Under the pieces are notes generated by a model. The model was not told where the DNA came from. It saw only the letters and a program-made list of their open reading frames with translations, and ran no database searches. From an uncultured Lactobacillus sp. (lineage in GTDB: Bacteria; Bacillota; Bacilli; Lactobacillales; Lactobacillaceae), in the NCBI GenBank assembly GCA_937916845.1, contig CALFSK010000035.1, positions 1 to 14,666 of the forward strand: a stretch of 14,666 bases of DNA. Reading direction: 5' to 3'. The position numbers and the translations under genes were made by a program. Shown one piece after another: positions 12,225 through 14,666 of the stretch (positions within the stretch are counted from its first letter, which is position 1; every line of letters begins with the position of its first letter).

Positions 12225-14666
12225 TCATTCCTTTTCCAATAGTTCAAATTCTGGTAATTCATCAATTAATTCAAGTGTCCGCATACTTACTGTAATAACG
12301 GACAGTAAAAGATTCAAAATATATTTTGGATCTTCACTGAAATTATTAGGATCATCTACAATACCTGATTTTTTATCTTCCTTAATCTGATATTGGTCGA
12401 TCACCCAACTAATCCCTGACTTTCCATTTACGACATATTTATAAGCTCTCTCTGGAATTCCTGAAATCGTAACATTATCATTAAAAATTATTTTCGTATT
12501 ATCAGGAACTAATTTTCCTTGTGCATTTCTCATTTTAGGATGTTTCATCTTCTTCACTGCCATATTCTGGCCATTACTACTATCACTAACAGTTACTCCC
12601 GTCAATGATTGTTGCGAATCATATCTCGTTGCCAATTCAACAAGTTTACGTCCGATTTCAATATATCTCTCTCGTTCTTTTACCATTGGAATGTTTGGTA
12701 AATCCTTCTGCAAATCATTTCGATATTTTTGTTGAAATTCGGCTGACTGTAACAGGGCAAATACGTAGTAAAAAGTTTCTTCTTCAGTCATATTCTTGAA
12801 TGACTGAACGTTATAAGAACCGTCACTAAATTTTAATGGAAAGCTCTGCGTCCCAGCATCCATCATGTTTGCGTCAGGTACTAAGTATGATAACGATACC
12901 CCAAATTCTTTACGAGCACTAGTTCCATTCAAGTTAATAGTTACATTATCAATTTCAAAATATTCAGTTCCACGTCCAGGTCTAGCAATAACCTCATCTT
13001 GGAAATATAGCCATTTTTTTGTAAACGGCCTGTATTGAACTAGTCTTAAATTTTTTTCATCAGGATCACTTAGTCGCAAATGTTTATTCATTCTACGCTT
13101 TAAATCATCCGACCATTTAATTTCTTGACCATTTGTATTCATGTTTGTCATATTGATTTGATTATTAAAATTATTAATCAAATTGCTAGTATTCTTATAA
13201 GCCAAAGATTTCGAAAATGAGTACACCCAGTTATCACGTTTTGTTTGAATACCAATAAACTTACTAGAAAAAACACTACCTGACATTGAGTCGTACGATT
13301 GATACCTATCATCACGTTGGTTAATCCAGTCATTATGATCATCCGGAATAATCAACTGAAATTTTACATTAAGTGCCGTTTCATTCTTGGATAACCAGTC
13401 TAATTTTTCTTGTCTATTCAACCCATCTTCCATCTCATGGTAATGAATTTCATGAACGTCGGAACCATCTTTGACTAAAATAGAAATTGCTACTCCAGTC
13501 ATTATGTCAAATACATTGCCACCTTCAGATTTTGCTATTTTCTTAGACTTTCCACGTACACCACCTCGTAAATTAATGATATACAGATGATTAAAATCAT
13601 CAACTAATACTTTTCGCATACCGTCAGTTGATTTTTTATCAATGAAAGAATTGGCCGTTATAAAACCGACTACTCCTGATTTTTCTAACCTTTCTGTCGC
13701 CCACCTAATTGCCTTGATATAACTATCATAAAGTGTGTGCGTAGCGTTTGCCGTTGAGTACCTTCCATAAGTAGACATGATACTATCTTCTAACATTGGA
13801 TAATGGATATTTTGATTCTCATCATTCTCATCATCCTGGCGGGCCGAATATGGAGGATTTCCAATAATTGCAGTAATTGGAACTTCTTGTTGTCGTTTCA
13901 ATCGTTCATCGTTAGTGCCAAAGTAATCATCGTCTAATGTATCTTCAGTCTCGGTACTCTCAAAAGTATCTGTTAAGACAATTCCTTCAAATGGAACGTA
14001 GCCCTCTTCGTCACTATTTATTTCATCAAAAGTTGCTTCAATATTGATCGCCGCAATGTAATAACTCAATAAAACAATTTCATTAGCATGTAATTCTTGT
14101 GTGAATTTACGTGTAATATCAGCTAATGTTATTTCCCCAGCATCCATCTGTTCTTTTAAATAGGTCAATGTTCGAACAATAAACGTTCCCGTCCCTGTAA
14201 ATGGATCTAAAATATGCACACCCTGACTAGCTAATGACTTTCCAAAGTGCTTTTTCAGCACATCATCAACAGAATGAACAATGAAATCTACTATTCCAAT
14301 TGGGGTAAAAACAATCCCTAATCTTTCAGTCGTTGATTTAAAGGCTGTTTTGAAGAATTTATCATACAAAGTAACAATAATTTTTTGTTTGTCTTCTGCT
14401 TTTTCAATTCCTTCAGCGCGCATTCTGACAGATTCATATAAAGGTTCTAGATTTTCTTGCTCTTTTGTAAAACCAGCTTTTTCAAGCTCAATAACAATTG
14501 ATTCCATCGCTTGTGAGACGGGATTTTGATTCACAAAGCTGTATTCTTCAAAAAGGGATTCAAAAATAGGTTTAGTAATTAAATGCTGTGAGAGCATTTC
14601 TGCAGCTTGAGTTTCATCAATGCTTTCGTTGATATTATGTTGCAGTGATGAAACGAATTTTTTAAA
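12225..14666 (-). CDS. Type ISP restriction-modification enzyme (LlaGI/LlaBIII-like), C-terminal part
   Basis: 813 codons remain open to the right edge, so the gene's 5' end lies outside the window. LlaGI-type enzymes are about 1,570 residues long and join nuclease, SF2 translocase, adenine-N6 methyltransferase and target recognition domain in one chain; the visible part is the methyltransferase plus recognition domain. In visible numbering, GIVFTPIGIVDFIV leads to motif I DPFTGTGTF (154-162), and motif IV NPPY (270-273) is the catalytic tetrapeptide. NSFIDKKSTDGMRKVL and the region beyond residue about 480 correspond to the later methyltransferase strands and the recognition domain, which ends with a conserved-looking helical tail. 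The M at 14597 is internal, not the start. No frameshift is seen. It protects against unmodified phage or plasmid DNA; the recognition sequence cannot be read from the protein. Confidence 0.92.
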   Translation of the reverse strand, partial: FKKFVSSLQHNINESIDETQAAEMLSQHLITKPIFESLFEEYSFVNQNPVSQAMESIVIELEKAGFTKEQENLEPLYESVRMRAEGIEKAEDKQKIIVTLYDKFFKTAFKSTTERLGIVFTPIGIVDFIVHSVDDVLKKHFGKSLASQGVHILDPFTGTGTFIVRTLTYLKEQMDAGEITLADITRKFTQELHANEIVLLSYYIAAINIEATFDEINSDEEGYVPFEGIVLTDTFESTETEDTLDDDYFGTNDERLKRQQEVPITAIIGNPPYSARQDDENDENQNIHYPMLEDSIMSTYGRYSTANATHTLYDSYIKAIRWATERLEKSGVVGFITANSFIDKKSTDGMRKVLVDDFNHLYIINLRGGVRGKSKKIAKSEGGNVFDIMTGVAISILVKDGSDVHEIHYHEMEDGLNRQEKLDWLSKNETALNVKFQLIIPDDHNDWINQRDDRYQSYDSMSGSVFSSKFIGIQTKRDNWVYSFSKSLAYKNTSNLINNFNNQINMTNMNTNGQEIKWSDDLKRRMNKHLRLSDPDEKNLRLVQYRPFTKKWLYFQDEVIARPGRGTEYFEIDNVTINLNGTSARKEFGVSLSYLVPDANMMDAGTQSFPLKFSDGSYNVQSFKNMTEEETFYYVFALLQSAEFQQKYRNDLQKDLPNIPMVKERERYIEIGRKLVELATRYDSQQSLTGVTVSDSSNGQNMAVKKMKHPKMRNAQGKLVPDNTKIIFNDNVTISGIPERAYKYVVNGKSGISWVIDQYQIKEDKKSGIVDDPNNFSEDPKYILNLLLSVITVSMRTLELIDELPEFELLEKE

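Noticed and set aside
1..14666. CRISPR array, tRNA, rRNA or complete insertion sequence
   Set aside because: No regularly spaced repeats, no cloverleaf or rRNA sequence, and no transposase other than the serine recombinase were seen in reading by eye.

Overview
The window looks like a mosaic plasmid, or a plasmid-derived accessory region, of a low-GC lactic acid bacterium (Lactobacillaceae, or a close relative such as Pediococcus). The reasons are the pMV158-type Mob relaxase with an oriT-like region, a plasmid-type serine resolvase, a LlaGI-like Type ISP restriction enzyme, a holin-like type I toxin, AGGAGG-type ribosome binding sites and AT-rich spacers. Several broken genes (XRE regulator, old yellow enzyme, amino-acid racemase) mark old recombination joints. 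The species itself cannot be read from the sequence.

Layout. (1) 1-800: 5' part of a mob gene (minus strand, runs off the left edge), then about 370 bp of non-coding DNA packed with hairpins (candidate oriT, possibly a single-strand origin). (2) 757-2080: N-terminally truncated XRE/membrane regulator, a complete small serine recombinase (minus), and a res-like dyad upstream of it. (3) 2080-4800: about 450 bp of non-coding DNA with two terminator-like hairpins, then a plus-strand operon with a strong promoter: Rrf2 regulator, MDR-type quinone/alcohol reductase, alpha/beta hydrolase. A decayed old-yellow-enzyme gene follows (to 5825). (4) 6045-6378: a compact type I toxin-antitoxin locus, with a 34-residue membrane toxin on the plus strand and a convergent antisense RNA. 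(5) 6484-11660: a minus-strand thiol-disulfide island. Its transcription order is ArsR-rhodanese regulator, terminator, promoter, then CAQC thioredoxin-like, CPPC thioredoxin, CPDC thioredoxin, racemase remnant, TrxB, FrnE-like DsbA, a 42-residue CGPDGC protein, a CX4C flavoprotein disulfide reductase and a terminator. (6) 11754-14666: a coiled-coil protein and the C-terminal 813 residues of a Type ISP restriction-modification enzyme (minus, runs off the right edge).

How it works together. The redox island is the most coherent system. The same operator-like element, TTCAA-N8-TTGAATAGTTTA, lies just upstream of the arsR-rhodanese gene and directly abuts the -10 of the seven-gene redox operon. 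The regulator's only two cysteines are in its rhodanese active-site loop. I infer that it senses a thiol-reactive or persulfide-forming signal and releases an operon that supplies electrons (TrxB, flavoprotein reductase) to several dithiol carriers (three thioredoxins, FrnE, the 42-residue protein). The toxin-antitoxin locus and the restriction system would favour plasmid maintenance and defence. Mob/oriT and the resolvase would serve transfer and multimer resolution.
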